In this document: positions 7,573 through 15,089 of the stretch, piece by piece | How positions within the stretch are numbered: the stretch's first letter is position 1 | Layout: each line of letters opens with the position of its first letter | Assembly: GCF_015074785.1 (NCBI RefSeq) | Contig: NZ_CP042464.1 | Coordinates: 1,054,001 to 1,118,000, forward strand | DNA length: 64,000 nucleotides | Direction of reading: 5' to 3' | Source of the DNA: Segatella copri | Lineage (GTDB): Bacteria; Bacteroidota; Bacteroidia; Bacteroidales; Bacteroidaceae | Program-made: the position numbers and the translations under genes | Notes under the pieces: model-generated | The model's database searches: none | Told to the model about the DNA's origin: nothing | Seen by the model: only the letters and a program-made list of their open reading frames with translations

Positions 7573-8544
7573 ATGTGCAATATTAAATATTATATAGATG
7601 AAACAGCTGCATATTTCGGCAATATGTTGGGCGAAAAAGTAGCTTTGGAACCAGCAGATAAAGATTTGTTGGAAGGAATACCTATGAATGTTTCTTCCAG
7701 GTTCTCTTTTTATAAAGGATGTATTTTGGGGCAGCACATTTTGATGGCTTACCTAAAGGATGGCGACTCTGTGCCACCTGCCCAGTTGAAGAAGCAATTG
7801 GATATTATACGTCGACAGACACAGCTCGTCGTCGTATTAATCACTCCATGCATTACATCTTATAATAAGGTAAGATTGGTGGCACAAAAAGTTAACTTTG
7901 TTATCCCCAATAGACAAATGTTCCTGCCATCTCTTTTGCTTGACATCAAACCTGACAGAAAGGTTGGCTTGGATTTGAAAGAAACCATTCCTCCCTTTGC
8001 CCAATGTTTGTTGCTTTATCATTTGCAGATAGAATCCATTGTTGGGACAACTGGTTATGGACTGAGCGATAAGTTTGGCGTTTCTTATGCGACCGCAAAC
8101 AAATCATTGCGCTGGCTTGTCTCCAAAGATCTGATTAAGTTGGAAGGAGTAAAGACAAAGACGGTGCAAATTGATATAAGCAATAGGGAACTTTGGAATA
8201 AAGCATTGCCAATGTTAGTCTCTCCGATAGAGCAGCTTTACTATACGGATGCTATACTTGAAGGACAACAGATAAGTGGGGTGAATGCGCTGGCTTCCTA
8301 CACGATGCTTAATGAAGAATCAAGGCAGTGTTGGGCTGTTACAAAGAAAGAACTGAAAACTTTGGCCGTCGCAACCGACAAGCAGTTCGGAGAAAATGAA
8401 ATCCAAGTTTGGAAGTATAACCCCAAAATGTTAAGTACAGAAGGAGTGGTTGATAAGCTCTCGCTTTATCTGTCATTGAAAGACAATGATGACGAGCGCA
8501 TACAAATTGAGTTAGAACGATTGATTAATGAAATGTCATGGTAA
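7573..8544 (+). CDS. Winged-helix protein, AbiEi-like (possible antitoxin/regulator)
   Basis: 323 residues. An N-terminal region (1-135) of unknown fold is followed by a MarR-like winged helix at about 140-200 (GLSDKFGVSYATANKSLRWL) and a C-terminal part containing SGVNALASYTMLNE, which resembles the region after the HTH in AbiEi-type antitoxins. Its stop overlaps the start of the nucleotidyltransferase gene by 7 nt, as expected for a translationally coupled partner. By analogy with type IV toxin-antitoxin pairs it may repress the operon and counter the toxin; this is inference. It is more AT-rich than the flanking core genes. Confidence 0.75.
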   Translation: MCNIKYYIDETAAYFGNMLGEKVALEPADKDLLEGIPMNVSSRFSFYKGCILGQHILMAYLKDGDSVPPAQLKKQLDIIRRQTQLVVVLITPCITSYNKVRLVAQKVNFVIPNRQMFLPSLLLDIKPDRKVGLDLKETIPPFAQCLLLYHLQIESIVGTTGYGLSDKFGVSYATANKSLRWLVSKDLIKLEGVKTKTVQIDISNRELWNKALPMLVSPIEQLYYTDAILEGQQISGVNALASYTMLNEESRQCWAVTKKELKTLAVATDKQFGENEIQVWKYNPKMLSTEGVVDKLSLYLSLKDNDDERIQIELERLINEMSW

Positions 8545-9314
8545 GAGGAATAGATACATTCAAGGAGTTCTTCAAAGGTTTTGAGGGCAATTATGTTATA
8601 ATAGGTGGTACGGCATGTGAAATCCATGAGGATTTGTATGCTCAGGTGCCTCGTGCTACTAAGGATATTGACATTATCTTAGTGGTTGAAGCGTTGTCAG
8701 CAGAGTTTGTTGCCAAATTCTGGGAGTTTGTAAAGAAGGGCAATTATGAGCAGCGAAACAAGGGTGTTAATGAGAATGTTGAGCCCAAACATGAATATTT
8801 CCGCTTCATGAAGCCTGCTAATTCTGCTTTCCCATATCAGGTTGAACTCTTCTCACGTAGTCTTGGCTTGATGAATTTCCCAGAGGAGGCTCGTATCACA
8901 CCGATTCTTGTAGAAGAAGACCTTTCAAGTTTATCGGCAATACTCATGGATGAAGACTATTATCGTTTCACGATTGATCATAGCTTGCAGGAAAATGGCG
9001 TACATATCGCCAATATCGAGAGTCTTATCTGTTTGAAAAGCAAGGCATTCTTGGATTTAAGTCAAAGAAAAGCTAAAGGTGAAAGTGTTGATAGCAAACA
9101 TATTGCAAAGCATAAGAAAGATGTCTTTCGTCTTGCAGCAATGCTTACTCCAGCAAGTAGATATGAACTGCCCAATACATTAAAAACTGATGTTTGTGAC
9201 TTTTGTGATGCTATCATGCAGGATTTGCCTAATGCCGATTTCATCAAGTCAGCAGGTCTTGGCAATGTGACAAGCCTGCAGATTATAGAACAACTTAAGA
9301 AATCAATGTTGTAG
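8538..9314 (+). CDS. AbiEii-like nucleotidyltransferase
   Basis: 258 residues with the minimal nucleotidyltransferase signature: GGTACEIH at 23-30 and the metal-binding pair in TKDIDIIL at 41-48. Length and C-terminal helical part (ESLICLKSKAFLDLSQR, KHKKDVFRLAAML) match the AbiEii/DUF1814 group, whose members act as toxins that add nucleotides to targets such as tRNA or are otherwise growth-inhibiting. Here it is sandwiched between an HTH gene (7-nt overlap) and a phosphoesterase gene (2-nt gap). Toxin activity is inferred from family and order. Confidence 0.8.
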   Translation: MVRGIDTFKEFFKGFEGNYVIIGGTACEIHEDLYAQVPRATKDIDIILVVEALSAEFVAKFWEFVKKGNYEQRNKGVNENVEPKHEYFRFMKPANSAFPYQVELFSRSLGLMNFPEEARITPILVEEDLSSLSAILMDEDYYRFTIDHSLQENGVHIANIESLICLKSKAFLDLSQRKAKGESVDSKHIAKHKKDVFRLAAMLTPASRYELPNTLKTDVCDFCDAIMQDLPNADFIKSAGLGNVTSLQIIEQLKKSML

Positions 9315-9316
9315 TC

Positions 9317-10090
9317 ATGGTTAAGATACAATATGCTTCAGATTTGCATCTGGAATTCATGGAGAATACCCTGTATTTGGAGACTCATCCTCTTCAGCCT
9401 GTTGCTGACATCCTGGTGTTGGCTGGAGATACTGGCTATTTAGGTGATGAAGGCTTTGTCAAGCATCCATTCTGGGATTGGGCTTCAGAGAATTTCAAGG
9501 AAGTAATAGTAATACCAGGTAATCATGAGTTTTATTTGGGTTATGACTTGGAGCAACTCTATGATGGATGGTGCATGGAAATTCGGCACAATATCAGATG
9601 CTATTATAATGCTGTAAAACATCTTTCGGATGATACAGACCTCATCGTTTCTACACTATGGGGATATATAGAGCCGCAGGATGCTTTTTCAACCGAGCGC
9701 AGAGTAAATGATTTCCATCGTATTAAGGATTGTGGCGTTGTGATAAACAGCGAACGGTTTAATCAAGAGCATGCTAAGTGCCGCGCTTTCATAGAAAAGG
9801 CTGTTAGTGAAAGCCAGGCAAAGCATATTGTTGTGGCAACGCATCATGTTCCATCATTTCAACTGGTGTCTCCGGATTTCAAGGAAAGTCCGATAAACGG
9901 TGCTTTCACAGCAGAGCTGGGGAACTTCATTGCTTATAACCGAATAGATTATTGGGTTTATGGTCATTCTCATCGTAACATAGACAGGATAATAGGAAAT
10001 ACTCAATGTGTTTCGAATCAGCTTGGGTATGTGAATCATGGAGAATCTGAGTCTTTTGATTCAAAGAAATGTATTAATTTAATGCTTTAG
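9317..10090 (+). CDS. Calcineurin-like metallophosphoesterase
   Basis: 257 residues with all five motifs of the two-metal phosphoesterase family: D9-L-H11, GDTGYL (D38), GNH69-70 (in PGNHEFYLG), THHVPS, and YGHSH near the C-terminus. It should hydrolyse phosphoester or phosphodiester bonds in the cytoplasm (no signal peptide). Its start is 2 nt after the nucleotidyltransferase stop, so it belongs to the same transcript. An enzyme that could remove a nucleotide added by its neighbour, or degrade a nucleotide signal, would make sense here, but that is a hypothesis. Confidence 0.85.
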   Translation: MVKIQYASDLHLEFMENTLYLETHPLQPVADILVLAGDTGYLGDEGFVKHPFWDWASENFKEVIVIPGNHEFYLGYDLEQLYDGWCMEIRHNIRCYYNAVKHLSDDTDLIVSTLWGYIEPQDAFSTERRVNDFHRIKDCGVVINSERFNQEHAKCRAFIEKAVSESQAKHIVVATHHVPSFQLVSPDFKESPINGAFTAELGNFIAYNRIDYWVYGHSHRNIDRIIGNTQCVSNQLGYVNHGESESFDSKKCINLML

Positions 10091-10113
10091 TTGAGGCTCT
10101 ACATTATATAGAG

Positions 10114-10148
10114 AGCCAATAGCGTCCGTACTGCGGACGCTATTGGCT
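10114..10148 (+). terminator. Perfect 15-bp hairpin after the three-gene cassette
   Basis: AGCCAATAGCGTCCG (10114-10128) pairs fully with 10134-10148 around the loop TACTG. It begins 24 nt after the phosphoesterase stop. No T-run follows, so it may be a terminator helped by Rho, an mRNA-stabilising 3' end, or a small repeat. Confidence 0.6.
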
Positions 10149-10276
10149 TAAGCTCATAAAAAGACACAGCCCCTTCATGACACCCCTGAAAATTCGTAAT
10201 TCGACACTTAAGTTATACGTGTTGAATGGCATTCTGTTAGTTACCAGTGTATTCGCATTTTGCCCCCCCAAAAAAA

Positions 10277-10316
10277 TCCTTAATGACCGAAAAAGACCGT
10301 GACCTTAATGACCGGA
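10277..10316 (+). repeat. TTAATGACC repeat cluster B; right copy of the 22-bp direct repeat
   Basis: It contains TCCTTAATGACC and, at 10295-10316, the exact 22-bp sequence found at 7397-7418. The distance between copies is 2898 bp, and the only genes between are the three of the cassette. Confidence 0.85.
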
Positions 10317-10335
10317 ATTCTCGGTAGAACGAAAA

Positions 10336-10368
10336 CGACCGCTCTCCTCATATAGAGGTGAGCGGTCG
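10336..10368 (-). terminator. Terminator of the HU-HIG/smalltalk transcript
   Basis: CGACCGCTC (10336-10344) pairs with GAGCGGTCG (10360-10368), with extra CCTC/GAGG pairs inside. Read on the minus strand it starts 9 nt after the smalltalk stop and is followed by TTTTCG. The plus strand also has TTTTG after it. Confidence 0.75.
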
Positions 10369-10377
10369 ATTTTGTTT

Positions 10378-10473
10378 TTATCCCATGCAGCTCGTTACTC
10401 CGAGCGTAGTAGCGATAGCGGTCAGAATGCTGATGGCTATCTGAAGAATTGTTTTCCAAGTGTTCGCTTTCAT
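10378..10473 (-). CDS. Smalltalk-type mini-protein (31 residues)
   Basis: The minus strand encodes a 31-residue peptide that starts MKANTWKTILQIAISIL and ends GVTSCMG: a basic start, one hydrophobic helix and a cysteine three residues from the end. This is the form of the smalltalk peptides found in Prevotella and Bacteroides genomes next to HU-HIG genes; their function is unknown. It lies 91 nt downstream of the HU-HIG gene and before a hairpin terminator, so both are probably on one transcript. The cysteine suggests lipidation or membrane attachment (inferred). Confidence 0.8.
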   Translation of the reverse strand: MKANTWKTILQIAISILTAIATTLGVTSCMG

Positions 10474-10484
10474 TTTTTTTGAAT

Positions 10485-10507
10485 GTTGAGTGTTGAATGT
10501 TGAATTT
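10485..10507. repeat. Heptamer repeat GAATGTT/GAGTGTT
   Basis: Three successive TGAATGTT/TGAGTGTT units occur between the HU-HIG and smalltalk genes. Similar TTTAATGTT units form an inverted repeat at 15953-16027. Confidence 0.5.
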
Positions 10508-10564
10508 TTTGTGGGGCGGATAGGCTGGGCTAGGGGCTAGCACCCTAGCCAGTCTATCCTTGGG

Positions 10565-11239
10565 CTATTCAAGGCCGTCGCCAGTATCGTCCTTGCCGGT
10601 AGTGCCGCCGCCTGATTCAGAGCCTTGGCCTTCGCTGCCGGTCTGACCGGTGTTTGAACCGCCTGGGGTAGAACCGCCTGGCGTATTATCCGGAGTGGTT
10701 GGGGCGTTGAGGTCAACGTTGGTCTTACCCTCCTTAATTGCCTTGATAACGGCTGCCTGAGCGCTGCGGCTGGCTACGAGGTTGAATTCGGCGTCATCGC
10801 GAAGATTCTTAAACTCCTGACCTGGCTCCCACTGAACCTTTACGCCGGTGATGTTCTGAGCGGTGAACTTGTCGGCATCCTCAGCACCCTTTGAGGTGAG
10901 AAGGAGAGAGAAATCACCGAGGTCGCCTAGACGGATTTTCTTGCCCTCGAGCAACATCTCACGCATGTAGTCTACGGCGATGTAGAGGATGGCGCTGATG
11001 TCGGCTCTTGAATAAACACTTCCATGAGAGGTGATGTGCTTGGCAAACTTCTCGATGGTCATGATGTCGGTGTACTGTGAGATGGCGAAAGCGTTCTGCT
11101 TCTCGGTCTTCACGAGTTCCAGGTCCTTTGGGTCAGGATTCTTGCCCTCCTTCTTTGCCTGGTTGATGCGTGACTTCGCCTGGTTGATTTCCAGAAGATT
11201 TGCGTTCACGCTACGCATTACGATGCTGTAATTAATCAT
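10565..11239 (-). CDS. HU-HIG family DNA-binding protein
   Basis: 224 residues. The HU/IHF-like fold spans about 1-150 (YSRADISAILYIAVDYMREMLLEGKKIRLGDLGDF); HU-HIG proteins are Bacteroidetes-specific and larger than housekeeping HU. The tail from about 175 is Gly/Ser/Thr rich and ends GDGLE, the same last residues as the second HU-HIG protein at 50269-50823. It probably binds DNA, but no target is known. The smalltalk gene follows. A -7 box on the minus strand at 11413-11420 implies a long leader of about 165 nt. Confidence 0.85.
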   Translation of the reverse strand: MINYSIVMRSVNANLLEINQAKSRINQAKKEGKNPDPKDLELVKTEKQNAFAISQYTDIMTIEKFAKHITSHGSVYSRADISAILYIAVDYMREMLLEGKKIRLGDLGDFSLLLTSKGAEDADKFTAQNITGVKVQWEPGQEFKNLRDDAEFNLVASRSAQAAVIKAIKEGKTNVDLNAPTTPDNTPGGSTPGGSNTGQTGSEGQGSESGGGTTGKDDTGDGLE

Positions 11240-11353
11240 AGTCGTTTGTAGTATGTTTAGAGTCCTTTGTTTTGCAACTCCCCAGAACGCCCCGTTCCTG
11301 CCGTTTTCGGGGTCTTCATTGATGACCGGCGCCTGCCATCATTTATGACCCGT

Positions 11354-11420
11354 GTAGGTCTTAATAGAAGACCCGAGCAAGGCACAAAAGGCTGTTCTTT
11401 CGATTGCCGGTGCAAAGATA
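11354..11420 (-). promoter_or_regulatory. HU-HIG promoter (-7 box TATCTTTG) and structured leader
   Basis: CAAAGATA at 11413-11420 is TATCTTTG on the minus strand. The leader before the HU-HIG ATG at 11239 has the hairpin GGTCTTAATAGAAGACC and two near-repeats of the TGACC motif (around 11318-11353). It may regulate translation; no known riboswitch is recognised. Confidence 0.45.
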
Positions 11421-12367
11421 CAACATTTTCGGGCAGAATGCAAGCTTTCACCCTGATTTTCTATGTAAGAAAAGCTATAAGTAGCTGCAATACAATAAGT
11501 TCTGTTGATTTTCTGTCTGAACTTTATTGCAGAAACAATCAGCAATGGGAAAGTAAGGATGAAAAACAAGCGTGTCATTAAGGGTCAGTGTCATTAAGGG
11601 TCATTTAGAAAAATGAAAGTGTCATTTTGAGCTATAGTATATATAAATATTTATTTATATATATACTATAGGGTTTTTTCTCCCCAGAAAATGAAAATGA
11701 CCCTTAATGACCTTGACCCTTAATGACACGCTAGATGAACTTGTGAGTTTTACCTGATATAGGTTGGGTGTATGTCTGAATGTATTGGTTATTAGTGTGT
11801 TATGTGTATTTTGTTATATTTATACTCTAATATTTTGTGTATAATAATTATCTACGTATTAAGTCGCTTTAGTTAGCTGATATGTTGTTCGATTCTACAT
11901 TTTTATCCTTGTTTCCTGTTGCATTTTGTCAAAAATACGTCATATTAGAGGCGGATTTAATGTTCGAGGAGGGGCATTTTTTACCCTTAGAAGAGGGGGT
12001 AAAACATCTTCCTAACCTCCATATTTTGCATTTTTCCGTTAAATAACGTGATAAAATTCTTGGGTTTGCCAACTTTTTATTATCTTTGCTAGCAATTAAC
12101 AAATTATTGACGTAGCAATAGTCCGAAAAGCTAGAAACGACATAATAACAATACTAAGATGGAAAGGGATAACCTATTGTTATATAGTTATTTGGTATGT
12201 ATATTTTGTGTGTGAAGTATAGTCTGTATGTTGGGTTATAAAAGAAATTTATATTTACTTTTTAAATCATAGCATTCGCTTTTTGTGCATTCTTCCAATA
12301 TCTGTTTTCAGCGATGAAAAACGGAAAAATTAGAGTTTTCTGATTAGATAAACCCGTTTTTTAGCCC
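11421..12367. other. Large AT-rich intergenic region
   Basis: No convincing gene is seen. It contains the palindrome 11570-11731, a GGAGG...TTTTACCC / GGGGTAAAA...CCTCC nested stem at about 11976-12020, and an isolated TATCTTTG box at 12081-12088 whose downstream sequence (GCTAGCAATTAA) resembles that after the KilA-N box at 12667 (GCTGATAGCAATTAA). An 18-codon frame from ATG 12160 follows the first box but has no support. Confidence 0.5.
11570..11731. repeat. 162-bp palindrome: paired TTAATGACCC repeats around an AT-rich core
   Basis: Outer arms 11570-11587 and 11714-11731 are exact inverse complements (GCGTGTCATTAAGGGTCA). A second pair, 11590-11606 with 11695-11711, is also perfect. The centre (11632-11671) is a further near-palindrome starting CTATAGTATATATAAATA. 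So two repeats point inward on each side of an AT-rich core, a cruciform- or origin-like layout. Confidence 0.85.
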
Positions 12368-12508
12368 ATGAATAGCCGATTTTGCACTTTAATTTATGCC
12401 CTCATCGAGCAGCTGAAGGAGGAATATCCATTTGCCACGATTCATGGTCACAATGAATTTGCCAACAAAGCTTGCCCCTGCATTGATATGAAGAAGGAGT
12501 GGGGCTAA
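12368..12508 (+). pseudogene. Remnant of an N-acetylmuramoyl-L-alanine amidase
   Basis: A 46-codon frame ends with IHGHNEFANKACPCID, the typical C-terminal part of the phage-type amidases (Amidase_2) that accompany smalltalk/HU-HIG modules in Prevotella. The catalytic N-terminal part is missing and the upstream bases are non-coding. It is the 3' stump of a deleted gene. A hairpin (ATAGGGAA / TTCCCTAT, 12512-12536) follows directly. Confidence 0.75.
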
Positions 12509-12511
12509 CAG

Positions 12512-12540
12512 ATAGGGAATGCGCTGCGTTCCCTATTTAT
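12512..12540 (+). terminator. Hairpin terminator after the amidase remnant
   Basis: ATAGGGAA 12512-12519 pairs with TTCCCTAT 12529-12536, followed by an AT-rich but not pure T tail. Confidence 0.5.
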
Positions 12541-12666
12541 ACTTATTTTCCGATGCAACATGTGAATGTTGCTGATAGTATAGCTCTCTCTTGGATTTTT
12601 GGCTAAATGATATGCTAAATAATAATAAAATTGCTGCAAAGTAAGTCTGTTTTCAAAATTTTCAAT

Positions 12667-12674
12667 TATCTTTG
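12667..12674 (+). promoter_or_regulatory. -7 box (TATCTTTG) for the KilA-N gene
   Basis: TATCTTTG lies 100 nt upstream of the KilA-N ATG. The following GCTGATAGC is a small palindrome that could be an operator. Confidence 0.6.
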
Positions 12675-12774
12675 CTGATAGCAATTAAAATAGATAAAAG
12701 ATATTAATCGAATAAAAGTCGTGTTGGTTATCAATATGTAACCACCGATTTGTATTATCTAAAAACTAAGGATT

Positions 12775-13575
12775 ATGGCAAAGATAAAAGTTGAAAATAC
12801 AGAAATATCTGTTGTTAATGTTCAAAATGAGGATTATATCTCTCTGACAGATATGGCACATAGCCAAATGCAAGAGCATATTATTTTCAGATGGATGAGC
12901 CTCAAAAGTACAATAGAATACCTCGGTGAATGGGAAAAGCTATATAATCCGAATTTTAATTGTACCGAATTCGATACAATTAAAAATGCAGCAGGAAGCA
13001 ACAACTTCGTACTTTCTGTAAAGGCATGGATTCAAAGAACAGGTGCAATAGGCATCATGGCAAAAGCTGGCCGATATGGTGGAACTTATGCTCATAGAGA
13101 CATTGCGTACCACTTTGGAATGTGGATTAGTCCTCGTTTCCAACTTTTGTTGGTAAAAGAGTATCAACGTCTTAAAGCTGATGAGCAGAAACAATTGTCA
13201 TGGTCTGCCAAGCGGGAACTATCAAAGATAAACTATCGCATTCACACGGATGCTATCAAAGTAAATCTCATTCCTGCGGAAGTGACTCGTGAGCAAGCTG
13301 CCATGAAATATGCTGATGAAGCGGATGTACTCAACATAGCCATGTTCGGCATGACTGCGAAACAATGGCGTGAGCAGAATCCCGACAAGAAAGGCAACAT
13401 TCGTGACTATGCCAGTATTAATGAACTTATCTGTCTCTCAAATATGGAGAATCTCAATGCTGTATTTATCAATGATGGTATGGCGCAGTCTGAGCGACTT
13501 ATCAAGCTCAATCAGATTGCCATTCAGCAGATGAAAATTCTTGAAGATACAGGCGGAAGAAACTTATTAAAATAA
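12775..13575 (+). CDS. KilA-N domain protein
   Basis: 266 residues. The first ~140 residues carry the KilA-N fold (DYISLTDMAHSQMQEHIIFRWM, then GRYGGTYAHRDIAYHFGMWISPRFQLLLVKEY), a DNA-binding domain common in phage antirepressors and in stand-alone accessory genes of gut Bacteroidales. The rest is helical. It stands alone with its own promoter and a hairpin downstream. A phage-derived regulatory role is likely but not shown. Confidence 0.88.
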   Translation: MAKIKVENTEISVVNVQNEDYISLTDMAHSQMQEHIIFRWMSLKSTIEYLGEWEKLYNPNFNCTEFDTIKNAAGSNNFVLSVKAWIQRTGAIGIMAKAGRYGGTYAHRDIAYHFGMWISPRFQLLLVKEYQRLKADEQKQLSWSAKRELSKINYRIHTDAIKVNLIPAEVTREQAAMKYADEADVLNIAMFGMTAKQWREQNPDKKGNIRDYASINELICLSNMENLNAVFINDGMAQSERLIKLNQIAIQQMKILEDTGGRNLLK

Positions 13576-13615
13576 AGATTAATTTGGCAATAAAGGATAA
13601 GGATGGAAATACGGT

Positions 13616-13643
13616 GGGATGCATTTTTTATCTGATGCATCCC
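13616..13643 (+). terminator. Hairpin downstream of the KilA-N gene
   Basis: GGGATGCAT 13616-13624 pairs with ATGCATCCC 13635-13643. T bases are in the loop rather than after the stem, so it is not a textbook terminator. It is the boundary between accessory and core sequence. Confidence 0.5.
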
Positions 13644-13723
13644 CCTATGTAAATCCATATATTTCTTGTAGCGGCTTTAAACTTTGTCTTCTATCTCCTC
13701 ATCATTTTCAGTACCTATTTATA

Positions 13724-14983
13724 TTATATATGGTACTTATTCTGGTAGTGGCGCTTGGATTTAACAGGGGCTCCATGGAAGGAACCGCTGCCCATACCGC
13801 TGCCACGAAGGCTCTCATGGAAGCCTGAACCACCACTATATTCGCCCCAGCGAGCTCTGATTCTATCTACATAATTAACCGTCTCCGTGCCTCGCATATA
13901 ACCATATTTCACTACCGGATCTGTGTAATAAGCCGGTTGAGAAAGGCGCAGAATATAATCGCGAATTACGCCCCAATTGTGCGGATTCTGACCATGTTTG
14001 CGAGCCAGCGACATCGCATCTCTGATGTGGAAATAGCCACCATTATAAGAAGCAAGGGCGAAAAGCATGCGCTGCGACGGGTCGCCCACATCCGCAAAAT
14101 GCCCCTGCAGTTCCGCCATATATCTGGCTGCCGCAGCCACATTCGCCTCAGGTTCATGAATCATGCTCATCGGCAAACCCAGATGGGCAGCCGTGCCTGG
14201 CATAATCTGCATCAGTCCGCAAGCTCCAGCCCATGACTTCGCATTCGGGTCGAAACAGCTCTCCTGATAACATTGGGCAGCCATCAGACGCCAGTCCATG
14301 CGAGCCGTTCCGCTATAGCGCTGGAAGAGGTGGTCGTAGCGGGAAATAACACCCTTAGAACGGTTCAGGAATGGTGAATAAACGTGGCGGCGCACGCTGG
14401 CAGAAGAAAGCAGCCACGATTCTTCCTGCTTGACCTGAGCAATCAGCTTAGGCTTAAACCAGCCGTTCAGGGTGTCGGCAAGACTCTTGTTACCGTTCAG
14501 CACAGCCCATTGGGTTCGGGTGCTGTCGGGCGTAACTCCACAGAAAAGCAGATTACCTCTGGTCTGTTTTCGGGGTAGGGGAACGGCAATCACATCGCCT
14601 TCTCCCTTCTCCAACTTGCGCACCATTTCAGCCGTATCCTTACATTCTTCTACGCGTAACGACACGCCGATCTGCTGGGCAAACTTCTCGCAGAGCAGAT
14701 ATTGCAGTCCCATTCCGTGGCTGTGGTAATCATAATAGGTCGTAGGGCCGTTAACGGTAAGCATGATGAGTTCACCATTGGCCTGAATATCTTCGAGCGA
14801 AAGCCCCTTGTTGGTTGAAGCAGGTTTCTTTTCATCGCCATCAGCCCCATCAGAGTTATCCGCATACTCCATTTCGCCTACGGGAGTTCCCCATGGCGTA
14901 AGCTCCTGCTGCGGTTTCTTGTCGGCACAGGCAGCGAGCAAAAATAGTGCATATAATGCGTATAAATATCCTTTATTCTTCAT
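13724..14983 (-). CDS. MltF-like lytic murein transglycosylase lipoprotein
   Basis: The start is placed at 14983 because MKNKGYLYALYALFLLAAC is a lipoprotein signal; 11 more codons are open upstream. A periplasmic-binding-like domain (about 60-220) precedes an SLT lysozyme-like domain (about 250-380) with the catalytic Glu in QCYQESCFDPNAKSWAGACG and LMQIMPGTAAHLG. This is the MltF architecture: it cleaves peptidoglycan glycan strands and may sense muropeptides. A minus-strand TACTTTTG box (14992-14999) ends only 9 nt before the ATG, implying a very short leader. Confidence 0.9.
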   Translation of the reverse strand: MKNKGYLYALYALFLLAACADKKPQQELTPWGTPVGEMEYADNSDGADGDEKKPASTNKGLSLEDIQANGELIMLTVNGPTTYYDYHSHGMGLQYLLCEKFAQQIGVSLRVEECKDTAEMVRKLEKGEGDVIAVPLPRKQTRGNLLFCGVTPDSTRTQWAVLNGNKSLADTLNGWFKPKLIAQVKQEESWLLSSASVRRHVYSPFLNRSKGVISRYDHLFQRYSGTARMDWRLMAAQCYQESCFDPNAKSWAGACGLMQIMPGTAAHLGLPMSMIHEPEANVAAAARYMAELQGHFADVGDPSQRMLFALASYNGGYFHIRDAMSLARKHGQNPHNWGVIRDYILRLSQPAYYTDPVVKYGYMRGTETVNYVDRIRARWGEYSGGSGFHESLRGSGMGSGSFHGAPVKSKRHYQNKYHI

Positions 14984-15029
14984 TTCAGCTGCAAAAGTAC
15001 AAAATATTTTGCACATAAGTGAGAAATTA

Positions 15030-15061
15030 TTTGTTTATTCTAATAAAAATATGTACTTTTG
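15030..15061 (+). promoter_or_regulatory. his operon promoter (TTTG-N20-TACTTTTG)
   Basis: TTTG 15030-15033 and TACTTTTG 15054-15061 have ideal spacing, 28 nt before the hisG ATG. No leader peptide rich in His codons is visible, so control by attenuation of the enterobacterial type is unlikely. Confidence 0.85.
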
Positions 15062-15089
15062 CAATGTTTTTCAAACAAAATATAGAAAT

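Noticed and set aside
12160..12216. An 18-codon frame after the TATCTTTG box at 12081
   Set aside because: No similarity, no ribosome site and no neighbour to support it; it may be chance in AT-rich DNA.
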